Shown piece by piece: positions 54,364 to 64,000 of a DNA stretch of 64,000 nucleotides. The position numbers and the translations under genes were made by a program. Source of the DNA: Coriaria nepalensis (lineage: Eukaryota > Streptophyta > Magnoliopsida > Cucurbitales > Coriariaceae); the NCBI GenBank assembly GCA_027186245.1, contig CP114482.1, forward strand, positions 19,115,209 to 19,179,208, read 5' to 3'. How positions within the stretch are numbered: the stretch's first letter is position 1; each line of letters starts with the position of its first letter. A model generated the notes under the pieces. It searched no databases and was not told where the DNA came from. It was given only the letters and a program-made list of their open reading frames with translations.

Positions 54364-54773
54364 CATTGAGATGATGACTCTAAGATTAAACAAATTCATA
54401 CTTGCCTTCAAAAAATCATACCGAGCTATGCGCGAAAGTCATGTTTGAAATGCAAAAATAGTATTATCTCCAATGGGTTCCAAATAATTTATTTTCTTGA
54501 AAAAACTCATTGCCATGAATATAAAATAAAACAAATGCGTACTTGTCTTAAAAAGATCATTAACAAGTGATTCACAAAAGTAGTGTTTGAAGTGCAAAAA
54601 TAGAATTCGTTCGAATTGCTTTCAAATGAATTAGGGACTTGAAAAGACTCATTGACATGAATCTCAAATGAAACAAATGACTACTTGCGCTAAAATGATC
54701 ATTAGCAAGTTATGTACGAAAGTCGGGGTCGAAGTGCGAAAATAGAATTCATTTTAATTGCTTTCAAATGAAT

Positions 54774-54784
54774 TAGTGAATTGT
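54774..54784 (+). other. 13-bp deletion at a B/C border near the inversion
   Basis: The B monomer reads AATTAGTGA then directly ATTGTGATGATAATTC. The equivalent border near 53,630 has CTTTCAAAGAGAC between AATTAGTGA and ATTGCGATGATAATTC. The missing CTTTCAAAGAGAC is 13 bp. I saw this deletion nowhere else in the window. Confidence 0.8.
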
Positions 54785-54839
54785 GATGATAATTCTAAGA
54801 TTAAACAAATTCATACTTGCCTTCAAAAAATCATATGCA

Positions 54840-54880
54840 AGTTATGCGCGAAGGTCATTTTTGCACTTCAAACACTACTT
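54840..54880. other. Orientation-switch junction of the satellite array
   Basis: Forward C sequence (TTATGCGCGAAGGTCAT) ends at 54,858. Reverse-complement A sequence (ATTTTTGCACTTCAAACAC) starts at 54,857. AT at 54,857-54,858 fits both sides, a 2-bp overlap. The cut in C and the cut in A fall within about 15-20 bases of the same position in the monomer alignment. The two arms can therefore pair imperfectly through C/A homology. No insert, transposon or target-site duplication is visible at the junction. Confidence 0.92.
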
Positions 54881-55498
54881 TTGTGAATCACTTGTTAATG
54901 ATCTTTTTAAGACAAGTATGCATTTGTTTTATGTTATATTCATGGCAATGAGTTTTTTCAGGAAAATAAATTATTTGGAACCCATTAGAGCGAATACTAT
55001 TTCCGCATTTCAAACATGACTTTCGCGCATACCTTGGTTATGATTTTCTCAAGGCAAGTATAACTTTGTTTAATCTTAGAGTCGTCATCTCAATGTCTCT
55101 TTGAAAGTCACTAATTCATTTGAAAGCAATTAAAATGAGTTCTATTTTCGCACTTCAAACCCGAATTTCGTACATAATTTTCTAATGATCATTTTAGGGC
55201 AACTAGTCATTTGTTTCATTTGAGATTCATGTCAATTAGTCTTTTCAACTCACTAATTCTTTTGAAAGCAATTCGAACAAATTCCATTTTTGCACTTCAA
55301 ACACTACTTTTGTGAATCACTTGTTAATGATCTTTTCAAGTCAAGTATGAATTTGTTTTATGTTATATTCATGGCAATGAGTTTTTTCAAGAAAATAAAT
55401 TATTTGGAACCCATTAGAGCGAATACTATTTTCGCATTTCAAACATGACTTTCGCGCATAGCTTGGTTATGATTTTATGAAGGCAAGTATGAATTTGT

Positions 55499-58069
55499 TT
55501 AATCTTAGAGTCGTCATCTCAATGTCTCTTTGAAAGTCACTAATTCATTTGAAAGCAATTAAAACGAGTTCTATTTTCGCACTTCAAACCCGACTTTCGT
55601 ACATAATTTATTAATGATCTTTTTAGGGCAACTAGTCATTTGTTTCATTTGAGATTCATGTCAATTAGTCTTTTCAAGTCACTAATTCATCTGAAAGCAA
55701 TTGCAACAAATTCTATTTTTGCACTTCAAACACTACTTTTGTGAATCACTTGTTAATGATCTTTTTAAGACAAGTATGCATTTGTTTTATGTTATATTCA
55801 TGGCAATGAGTTTTTTCAAGAAAATAAATTATTTGGAACCCATTAGAGCGAATACTATTTTCGCATTTCAAACATGACTTTCGCGCATAGCTTGGTTATG
55901 ATTTTTTGAAGGCAAGTATGAATTTGTTTAATCTTAGAGTCATCATCTCAATGTCTCTTTGAAAGTCACTAATTCATTTGAAAGCAATTAAAATGAATTC
56001 TATTTTCGCACTTCGAACTCGACTTCCGTACATAACTTGCTAATGATTATTTTAGGGCAAGTAGTCATTTGTTTCATTTGAGATTCATGTCAATTAGTCT
56101 TTTCAACTCACTAATTCTTTTGAAAGCAATTCGAACAAATTTTATTTTTGCACTTCAAACACTACTTTTGTGAATCACTTGTTAATGATCTTTTTAAGAC
56201 AAGTATGCATTTGTTTTATGTTATATTCGTGGCAATGAGTTTTTTCAAGAAAATAAATTATTTGGAACCCATTGGAGCGAATACTATTTCGGCATTTCAA
56301 ACATGACTTTCGCGCATAGCTTGGTTATGATTTTCTCAAGGCAAGTATAACTTTGTTTAATCTTAGAGTCGTCATCTCAATGTCTCTTTGAAAGTCACTA
56401 ATTCATTTGAAAGCAATTAAAATGAATTCTATTTTCGCACTTCAAACCCGACTTTCGTACATAATTTGCTAATGTCATTTTAGGGCAACTAGTCATTTTT
56501 TTCATTTGAGATTCATGTCAATTAGTCTTTTCAAGTCTCTAATTCATTTGAAAGCAATTGGAACGAATTCTATTTTTGCACGTCAAACACTGCTTTTGTG
56601 AATCACTTGTTAATGATCTTTTTATGACAAGTATGCATTTGTTTTATGTTATATTCATCGCAATAAGTTTTTTCAAGAAAATAAATTATTTGGAACCCAT
56701 TGGAGCGAATACTATTTCCGCATTTCAAACATGACTTTCGCGCATAGCTTGGTTATGATTTTTTCAAGGCAAGTATAACTTTGTTTAATCTAAGAGTCGT
56801 CATCTCAATGTCTCTTTGAAAGTCACTAATTCATTTGAAAGCAATTAAAATGAATTCTATTTTCGCACTTCAAACCCGAATTTCGTACATAATTTGCCAA
56901 TGATCATTTTTGGGTATGTAGTCATTTGTTTCATTTGAGATTTATGTCAATTAATCTTTTCAAGTCACTAATTCATTTGAAAGCCATTGAACGAATTCTA
57001 TTTTTGCACTTCAAACACTACTTTTGTGAATCACTTGTTAATGATCTTTTTAAGACAAGTATGCATTTGTTTTATGTTATATTCATGGCAATGAGTTTTT
57101 TCAAGAAAATAAATTATTTGGAACCCATTGGAGCGAATACTATTTCCGCATTTCAAACATGACTTTCGCGCATAGCTTGGTTATGATTTTCTCAAGGCAA
57201 GTATAACTTTGTTTAATCTTAGAGTCGTCATCTCAATGTCTCTTTGGAAGTCACTAAGTCATTTGAAAGCAATTAAAATGAGTTCTATTTTCGCACTTCA
57301 AACCCGAATTTCGTACATAATTTTCTAATGATCATTTTAGGGCAACTAGTCATTTGTTTCATTTGAGATTCATGTCAATTAGTCTTTTCAACTCACTAAT
57401 TCTTTTGAAAGCAATTCGAACAAATTCTATTTTTGCACTTCAAACACTACTTTTGTGAATCACTTGTTAATGATCTTTTCAAGTCAAGTATGCATTTGTT
57501 TTATGTTATATTCATGGCAATGAGTTTTTTCAAGAAAATAAATTATTTGGAACCCATTAGAGCGAATACTATTTTCGCATTTCAAACATGACTTTCGCGC
57601 ATAACTTAGTTATGATTTTTTGAAGGCAAGTATGAATTTGTTTAATCTTAGAGTCATCATCTCAATGTCTCTTTGAAAGTCACTAATTCATTTGGAAGCA
57701 ATTAAAATGAATTCTATTTTCGCACTTCGAATCCGACTTTCGTACATAACTTGCTAATGATCATTTTAGGGCAAGTAGTCATTTGTTTCATTTGAGATTC
57801 ATGTCAATTAGTCTTTTCAAGTCACTAATTCATTTGAAAACAATTGGGCGAATTCTATTTTAGCACTTCAAACACTACTTTTGTGAATCACTTGTTAATG
57901 ATCTTTTTAAGTCAAGTATGCATTTGTTTTATGTTATATTCCTGGCAATGAGTTTTTTCAAGAAAATAAATTATTTGGAACCCATTAGAGCGAATACTAT
58001 TTTCGCATTTCAAACATGACTTTCGCGCATAGATTGGTTATGATTTTCTCAAGGCAAGTATAACTTTGT
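55499..58069 (-). repeat. 2,571-bp tandem duplication in inverted array, copy 1
   Basis: Six trimers (18 monomers). Shared rare forms at +2,571 bp include AAAACGAGTTC (55,559 and 58,130), AATTTATTAATGATC, GTACATAATTTGCCAATG and TTTTTGGGTATGTAGTC. Differences seen: CATCGCAATAAG near 56,648 against CATGGCAATAAG near 59,219. Confidence 0.87.
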
Positions 58070-60640
58070 TTAATCTTAGAGTCGTCATCTCAATGTCTCT
58101 TTGAAAGTCACTAATTCATTTGAAAGCAATTAAAACGAGTTCTATTTTCGCACTTCAAACCCGACTTTCGTACATAATTTATTAATGATCTTTTTAGGGC
58201 AACTAGTCATTTGTTTCATTTGAGATTCATGTCAATTAGTCTTTTCAAGTCACTAATTCATCTGAAAGCAATTGCAACAAATTCTATTTTTGCACTTCAA
58301 ACACTACTTTTGTGAATCACTTGTTAATGATCTTTTTAAGACAAGTATGCATTTGTTTTATGTTATATTCATGGCAATGAGTTTTTTCAAGAAAATAAAT
58401 TATTTGGAACCCATTAGAGCGAATACTATTTTCGCATTTCAAACATGACTTTCGCGCATAGCTTGGTTATGATTTTTTGAAGGCAAGTATGAATTTGTTT
58501 AATCTTAGAGTCATCATCTCAATGTCTCTTTGAAAGTCACTAATTCATTTGAAAGCAATTAAAATGAATTCTATTTTCGCACTTCGAACTCGACTTCCGT
58601 ACATAACTTGCTAATGATTATTTTAGGGCAAGTAGTCATTTGTTTCATTTGAGATTCATGTCAATTAGTCTTTTCAACTCACTAATTCTTTTGAAAGCAA
58701 TTCGAACAAATTTTATTTTTGCACTTCAAACACTACTTTTGTGAATCACTTGTTAATGATCTTTTTAAGACAAGTATGCATTTGTTTTATGTTATATTCG
58801 TGGCAATGAGTTTTTTCAAGAAAATAAATTATTTGGAACCCATTGGAGCGAATACTATTTCGGCATTTCAAACATGACTTTCGCGCATAGCTTGGTTATG
58901 ATTTTCTCAAGGCAAGTATAACTTTGTTTAATCTTAGAGTCGTCATCTCAATGTCTCTTTGAAAGTCACTAATTCATTTGAAAGCAATTAAAATGAATTC
59001 TATTTTCGCACTTCAAACCCGACTTTCGTACATAATTTGCTAATGTCATTTTAGGGCAACTAGTCATTTTTTTCATTTGAGATTCATGTCAATTAGTCTT
59101 TTCAAGTCTCTAATTCATTTGAAAGCAATTGGAACGAATTCTATTTTTGCACGTCAAACACTGCTTTTGTGAATCACTTGTTAATGATCTTTTTATGACA
59201 AGTATGCATTTGTTTTATGTTATATTCATGGCAATAAGTTTTTTCAAGAAAATAAATTATTTGGAACCCATTGGAGCGAATACTATTTCCGCATTTCAAA
59301 CATGACTTTCGCGCATAGCTTGGTTATGATTTTTTCAAGGCAAGTATAACTTTGTTTAATCTAAGAGTCGTCATCTCAATGTCTCTTTGAAAGTCACTAA
59401 TTCATTTGAAAGCAATTAAAATGAATTCTATTTTCGCACTTCAAACCCGAATTTCGTACATAATTTGCCAATGATCATTTTTGGGTATGTAGTCATTTGT
59501 TTCATTTGAGATTTATGTCAATTAATCTTTTCAAGTCACTAATTCATTTGAAAGCCATTGAACGAATTCTATTTTTGCACTTCAAACACTACTTTTGTGA
59601 ATCACTTGTTAATGATCTTTTTAAGACAAGTATGCATTTGTTTTATGTTATATTCATGGCAATGAGTTTTTTCAAGAAAATAAATTATTTGGAACCCATT
59701 GGAGCGAATACTATTTCCGCATTTCAAACATGACTTTCGCGCATAGCTTGGTTATGATTTTCTCAAGGCAAGTATAACTTTGTTTAATCTTAGAGTCGTC
59801 ATCTCAATGTCTCTTTGGAAGTCACTAAGTCATTTGAAAGCAATTAAAATGAGTTCTATTTTCGCACTTCAAACCCGAATTTCGTACATAATTTTCTAAT
59901 GATCATTTTAGGGCAACTAGTCATTTGTTTCATTTGAGATTCATGTCAATTAGTCTTTTCAACTCACTAATTCTTTTGAAAGCAATTCGAACAAATTCTA
60001 TTTTTGCACTTCAAACACTACTTTTGTGAATCACTTGTTAATGATCTTTTCAAGTCAAGTATGCATTTGTTTTATGTTATATTCATGGCAATGAGTTTTT
60101 TCAAGAAAATAAATTATTTGGAACCCATTAGAGCGAATACTATTTTCGCATTTCAAACATGACTTTCGCGCATAACTTAGTTATGATTTTTTGAAGGCAA
60201 GTATGAATTTGTTTAATCTTAGAGTCATCATCTCAATGTCTCTTTGAAAGTCACTAATTCATTTGGAAGCAATTAAAATGAATTCTATTTTCGCACTTCG
60301 AATCCGACTTTCGTACATAACTTGCTAATGATCATTTTAGGGCAAGTAGTCATTTGTTTCATTTGAGATTCATGTCAATTAGTCTTTTCAAGTCACTAAT
60401 TCATTTGAAAACAATTGGACGAATTCTATTTTAGCACTTCAAACACTACTTTTGTGAATCACTTGTTAATGATCTTTTTAAGTCAAGTATGCATTTGTTT
60501 TATGTTATATTCCTGGCAATGAGTTTTTTCAAGAAAATAAATTATTTGGAACCCATTAGAGCGAATACTATTTTCGCATTTCAAACATGACTTTCGCGCA
60601 TAGATTGGTTATGATTTTCTCAAGGCAAGTATAACTTTGT
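58070..60640 (-). repeat. 2,571-bp tandem duplication in inverted array, copy 2
   Basis: Adjacent direct copy of the preceding 2,571 bp. Differences include AATTGGACGAATTC near 60,413 against AATTGGGCGAATTC near 57,842. The right end lies before about 60,707, where AAAATGAG replaces the AAAACGAG of copy 1. Confidence 0.86.
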
Positions 60641-61439
60641 TTAATCTTAGAGTCGTCATCTCAATGTCTCTTTGAAAGTCACTAATTCATTTGAAAGCAA
60701 TTAAAATGAGTTCTATTTTCGCACTTCAAACCCGAATTTCGTACATAATTTTCTAATGATCATTTTAGGGCAACTAGTCATTTGTTTCATTTGAGATTCA
60801 TGTCAATTAGTCTTTTCAAGTCACTAATTCAATTGAAAGCAATTGGAACGAATTCTATTTTTGCACTTCAAACACTACTTTTGTGAATCACTTGTTAATG
60901 ATCTTTTTAAGGCAAGTATGCATTTGTTTTATGTTATATTCATGGCAATGAGTTTTTTCAAGAAAATAAATTATTTGGAACCCATTAAAGCGAATCCTAT
61001 TTTCGCATTTCTAACATGACTTTCGCGCATAGCTTGGTTATGATTTTTTGAAGGCAAGTATGAATTTGTTTAATCTTAGAGTCATCATCTCAATGTCTCT
61101 TTGAAAGTCACTAATTCATTTGAAAGCAATTAAAATGAATTCTATTTTCGCACTTCGAACCCGACTTTCGTACATAACTTGCTAATGCTCATTTTAGGGC
61201 AAGTAGTCATTTGTTTCATTTGAGATTCATGTCAATTAGTCTTTTCAACTCACTAATTCTTTTGAAAGCAATTCGAACAAATTTTATTTTTGCACTTCAA
61301 ACACTACTTTTGTGAATCACTTGTTAATGATCTTTTTATGACAAGTATGCATTTGTTTTATGTTATATTCGTGGCAATGAGTTTTTTCAAGAAAATAAAT
61401 TATTTGGAACCCATTAGAGCGAATACTATTTTCGCATTC

Positions 61440-64000
61440 CAAACATGACTTTCGCGCATAGCTTGGTTATGATTTTTTGAAGGCAAGTATGAATTTGTTT
61501 AATCTTAGAGTCATCCTCTCAATGTCTCTTTGAAAGTCACTAATTCATTTGAAAGCAATTAAAATGAATTTTATTTTCGCACTTCGAACCCGACTTTCGT
61601 ACATAACTTGCTAATGATCACTTTAGGGAAAGTAGTCATTTGTTTCATTTGAGATTTATTTCAATTAGTCTTTTCAAGACACTAATTCATTTGAAAGCAA
61701 TTGGAACGAATTCTATTTTTGCACTTCGAACACTACTTTTGTGAATCACTTGTTAACGATCTTTTTAAGACAAGTATGTATTTGTTTTATGTTATATTCA
61801 TGGCAATGAGTTTTTTCAAGAAAATAAATTATTTGGAACCATTAGAGCGAATACTATTTTCGCATTTCAAACATGACTTTCGCGCATAGCTTGGTTATGA
61901 TTTTTTGAAGGCAAGTATGAATTTGTTTAATCTTAGAGTCATCATCTTAATGTCACTTTGAAAGTCACTAATTCATTTGAAAGCAATTAAAATGAGTTCT
62001 ATTTTCGCACTTCAAATCCGAATTTCGTACATAATTTTCTAATGATCATTTTAGGGCAACTAGTCATTTGTTTCATTTGAGATTCATGTCAATTAGTCTT
62101 TTCAAGTCACTAATTCACTTGAAAGCAATTGGAACGAATTCTATTTTTGCACATCAAACACTACTTTTGTGAATCACTTGTTAATGATCTTTTTAAGGCA
62201 AGTATGCATTTGTTTTATGTTATATTCATGGCAATGAGTTTTTTCAAGAAAATAAATTATTTGGAACCCATTAGAGTGAATACTATTTTCGCATTTCAAA
62301 CATGACTTTCGCGCATAGCTTGGTTATGATTTTTTGAAGGCAAGTATGAATTTGTTTAATCTTAGAGTCATCATCTCAATGTCTCTTTGCAAGTCACTAA
62401 TTCATTTGAAAGCAATTAAAATGAATTTTATTTTCGCACTTCGAACCCGACTTTCATACATAACTTGCTAATGATCATTTTAGGGCAACTAGTCATTTGT
62501 TTCATTTGAGATTTATGTCAATTAGTCTTTTCAAGTCACTAATTCATTTGAAAGCAATTCGAATGAATTCTATTTTTACACTTCGAACACTACTTTTGTG
62601 AATCACTTGTTAACGATCTTTTTAAGACAAGTATGCATTTGTTTTATGTTATATTCATGGCATTGAGTTTTTTCAAGAAAATAAATTATTTGGAACCCAT
62701 TAGAGTGAATACTATTTTCGCATTTCAAACATGACTTTCGCGCATAGCTTGGTTATGATTTTTTGAAGGCAAGTATGAATTTGTTTAATCTTAGAGTCAT
62801 CATCTCAATGTCTCTTTGCAAGTCACTAATTCATTTGAAAGCAATTAAAATGAATTTTATTTTCGCACTTCGAACCCGACTTTCATACATAACTTGCTAA
62901 TGATCATTTTAGGGCAACTAGTCATTTGTTTCATTTGAGATTTATGTCAATTAGTCTTTTCAAGTCACTAATTCATTTGAAAGCAATTCGAATGAATTCT
63001 ATTTTTGCACTTCGAACACTACTTTTGTGAATCACTTGTTAACGATCTTTTTAAGACAAGTATGTATTTGTTTTATGTTATATTCATGGCAATGAGTTTT
63101 TTCAAGAAAATAAATTATTTGGAACCATTAGAGCGAATACTATTTTCGCATTTCAAACATGACTTTCGCGCATAGCTTGGTTATGATTTTTTGAAGGCAA
63201 GTATGAATTTGTTTAATCTTAGAGTCATCCTCTCAATGTCTCTTTGAAAGTCACTAATTCATTTGAAAGCAATTAAAATGAATTTTATTTTCGCACTTCG
63301 AACCCGACTTTCGTACATAACTTGCTAATGATCACTTTAGGGAAAGTAGTCATTTGTTTCATTTGAGATTTATTTCAATTAGTCTTTTCAAGACACTAAT
63401 TCATTTGAAAGCAATTGGAACGAATTCTATTTTTGCACTTCGAACACTACTTTTGTGAATCACTTGTTAACGATCTTTTTAAGACAAGTATGTATTTGTT
63501 TTATGTTATATTCATGGCAATGAGTTTTTTCAAGAAAATAAATTATTTGGAACCATTAGAGCGAATACTATTTTCGCATTTCAAACATGACTTTCGCGCA
63601 TAGCTTGGTTATGATTTTTTGAAGGCAAGTATGAATTTGTTTAATCTTAGAGTCATCATCTTAATGTCACTTTGAAAGTCACTAATTCATTTGAAAGCAA
63701 TTAAAATGAGTTCTATTTTCGCACTTCAAATCCGAATTTCGTACATAATTTTCTAATGATCATTTTAGGGCAACTAGTCATTTGTTTCATTTGAGATTCA
63801 TGTCAATTAGTCTTTTCAAGTCACTAATTCACTTGAAAGCAATTGGAACGAATTCTATTTTTGCACATCAAACACTACTTTTGTGAATCACTTGTTAATG
63901 ATCTTTTTAAGGCAAGTATGCATTTGTTTTATGTTATATTCATGGCAATGAGTTTTTTCAAGAAAATAAATTATTTGGAACCCATTAGAGTGAATACTAT
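61440..64000 (-). repeat. 1,714-bp tandem duplication; second copy cut by window end
   Basis: Copy 1 is about 61,440-63,153 and copy 2 starts about 63,154 and leaves the window. Shared marks at +1,714 bp are TCATCCTCTCAATG, CACTTTAGGGAAAGTAG, TTTATTTCAATTAG, TTGGAACCATTAGAGCG (one base shorter than usual) and CATCATCTTAATGTCAC. Within copy 1, two 429-bp units from about 62,270 and 62,699 are also near-identical (CCATTAGAGTGAATAC, TTTGCAAGTCAC). Confidence 0.85.

Larger units (their letters stand above)
46861..54773 (+). repeat. Subregion 4: pre-junction subfamily with C'-A* cassettes
   Basis: The A end returns to GAGTTGAAAAG or GACTTGAAAAG. Distinctive forms are the C variant GATAACTATAAGATTAAAC (near 47,666, 48,093, 49,668, 50,098 and 50,947), the C' variant GAGGCATTCAGATG with AAACAATTT (46,931, 48,507, 54,070), and the A* monomer. 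Some B monomers read GCGAAATAGAATTTATTTT or GCGAAATACAATTTATTTT. It ends at the disturbed monomers next to the inversion junction. Confidence 0.75.
1..54858 (+). repeat. Direct-orientation satellite array (A-B-C monomers, ~429-bp HOR)
   Basis: An uninterrupted tandem array of monomers of about 143 bp, all in one orientation. Monomer starts are recognisable by CATTGCCATG (A), CATTGACATG (B) and CATTGAGATG (C). Type-specific interiors are ACATAAAACAAATGCATAC (A), TACGAAAGTCGGGTTCGAAG (B) and CCAATGGGTTCCAAATAATT (C). The usual order A-B-C gives a unit of about 429 bp. By hand, A and B consensus versions differ at about 26 of 142 positions (about 82% identical); C is more distant from both. No other sequence interrupts the array. 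Such arrays are typical of centromeric or pericentromeric heterochromatin; that location is inferred, not shown. EcoRI sites (GAATTC) recur in most A and B monomers, so a digest should give a ladder based on 143 and 286 bp. Confidence 0.97.
54857..64000 (-). repeat. Inverted-orientation satellite array (same family)
   Basis: From here to the window end every monomer reads as the reverse complement of the upstream array, in the order C-B-A along the + strand. Markers are GGAACCCATTAGAGCG (reverse C), GCACTTCGAACCCGACTTTC (reverse B) and GCATTTGTTTTATGTTATAT (reverse A). Trimers are regular and spaced at 428-429 bp, and I saw no A/B hybrid monomers. Diagnostic variants include CTCTAATGGGTT in C, GACGACTCTAAG with AAAGTTATACTT in C, and TTCAAAAGAATTAGTGAG in A, read on the minus strand. 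These match the forward block at about 2-10 kb, not the adjacent 46-54 kb block. The array runs past the end of the window. Confidence 0.96.

Noticed and set aside
54840..54880. Transposon or long terminal inverted repeat at the orientation switch
   Set aside because: No target-site duplication, no internal non-satellite sequence and no transposase frame; both sides are ordinary satellite monomers.
54783..55019. A 78-codon frame crossing the orientation switch
   Set aside because: It fuses a forward C-monomer frame to a reverse A-monomer frame by chance at the junction; nothing suggests a real protein.
1..64000. CRISPR-like array (regular repeats)
   Set aside because: Repeat units are about 143 bp, adjacent and without unique spacers; every base belongs to the repeat.
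1..64000. tRNA, rRNA or other structured RNA genes
   Set aside because: No tRNA arm pattern, rRNA segment or Pol III box arrangement was recognised; short hairpins are those of the monomers themselves.
1..64000. Naming a species or known satellite family
   Set aside because: The monomer does not match any satellite I can recall with confidence, and there are no genes or transposons to place the organism.

Overview
The whole 64-kb window is satellite DNA. I found no gene, RNA gene, transposon, CRISPR array or unique sequence. It is AT-rich (an A-type monomer counted by hand has 41 G+C in 142 bases). It is built from about 447 head-to-tail copies of monomers of about 143 bp, in three diverged types called A, B and C here (about 142, 142 and 145 bp). 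The types follow one another as A-B-C, giving a higher-order repeat (HOR) of about 429 bp. A megasatellite organised in nucleosome-sized monomers and HORs suggests the centromere or pericentromere of a eukaryotic chromosome. I do not recognise the satellite family and cannot name the species. A plant is plausible, but an animal is not excluded.

Layout. (1) About 1-12,310: mostly regular A-B-C trimers, with three almost identical units at 8,165-9,451. (2) About 12,311-30,880: a mosaic in which many B monomers are missing through A/B hybrid monomers, with tandem segmental duplications of 3,147, 1,143 and 715 bp. (3) About 30,881-46,860: a subfamily marked by the hairpin TGAGTC-GAAAA-GACTCA at the A/B border and by B monomers with TTCGAA-type changes; it contains a 4,867-bp tandem duplication (34 monomers per copy). 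(4) About 46,861-54,858: a further subfamily with recurrent C'-A* two-monomer cassettes and duplications at 1,576- and 849-bp spacing. (5) 54,857-64,000: the same satellite in the opposite orientation, in regular trimers, with duplications at 2,571 and 1,714 bp. Its diagnostic bases match the forward 2-10 kb subfamily rather than the block next to it.

The main structural event is the orientation switch at 54,857-54,858. A forward C monomer is cut in mid-monomer and joined, through a 2-bp overlap (AT), to a reverse-complemented A monomer. A 13-bp deletion lies about 80 bp upstream.

The open reading frames of 60-78 codons that recur through the window are repeats of the satellite in one frame. 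They open and close with single base changes and are not annotated as genes. The features of possible functional interest are DNA-level: short dyad symmetries in A and B monomers, a B-monomer dyad whose mismatch is repaired in derived copies, and the hairpin at the A/B border. All subfamily borders are hand estimates, good to tens or hundreds of bases.
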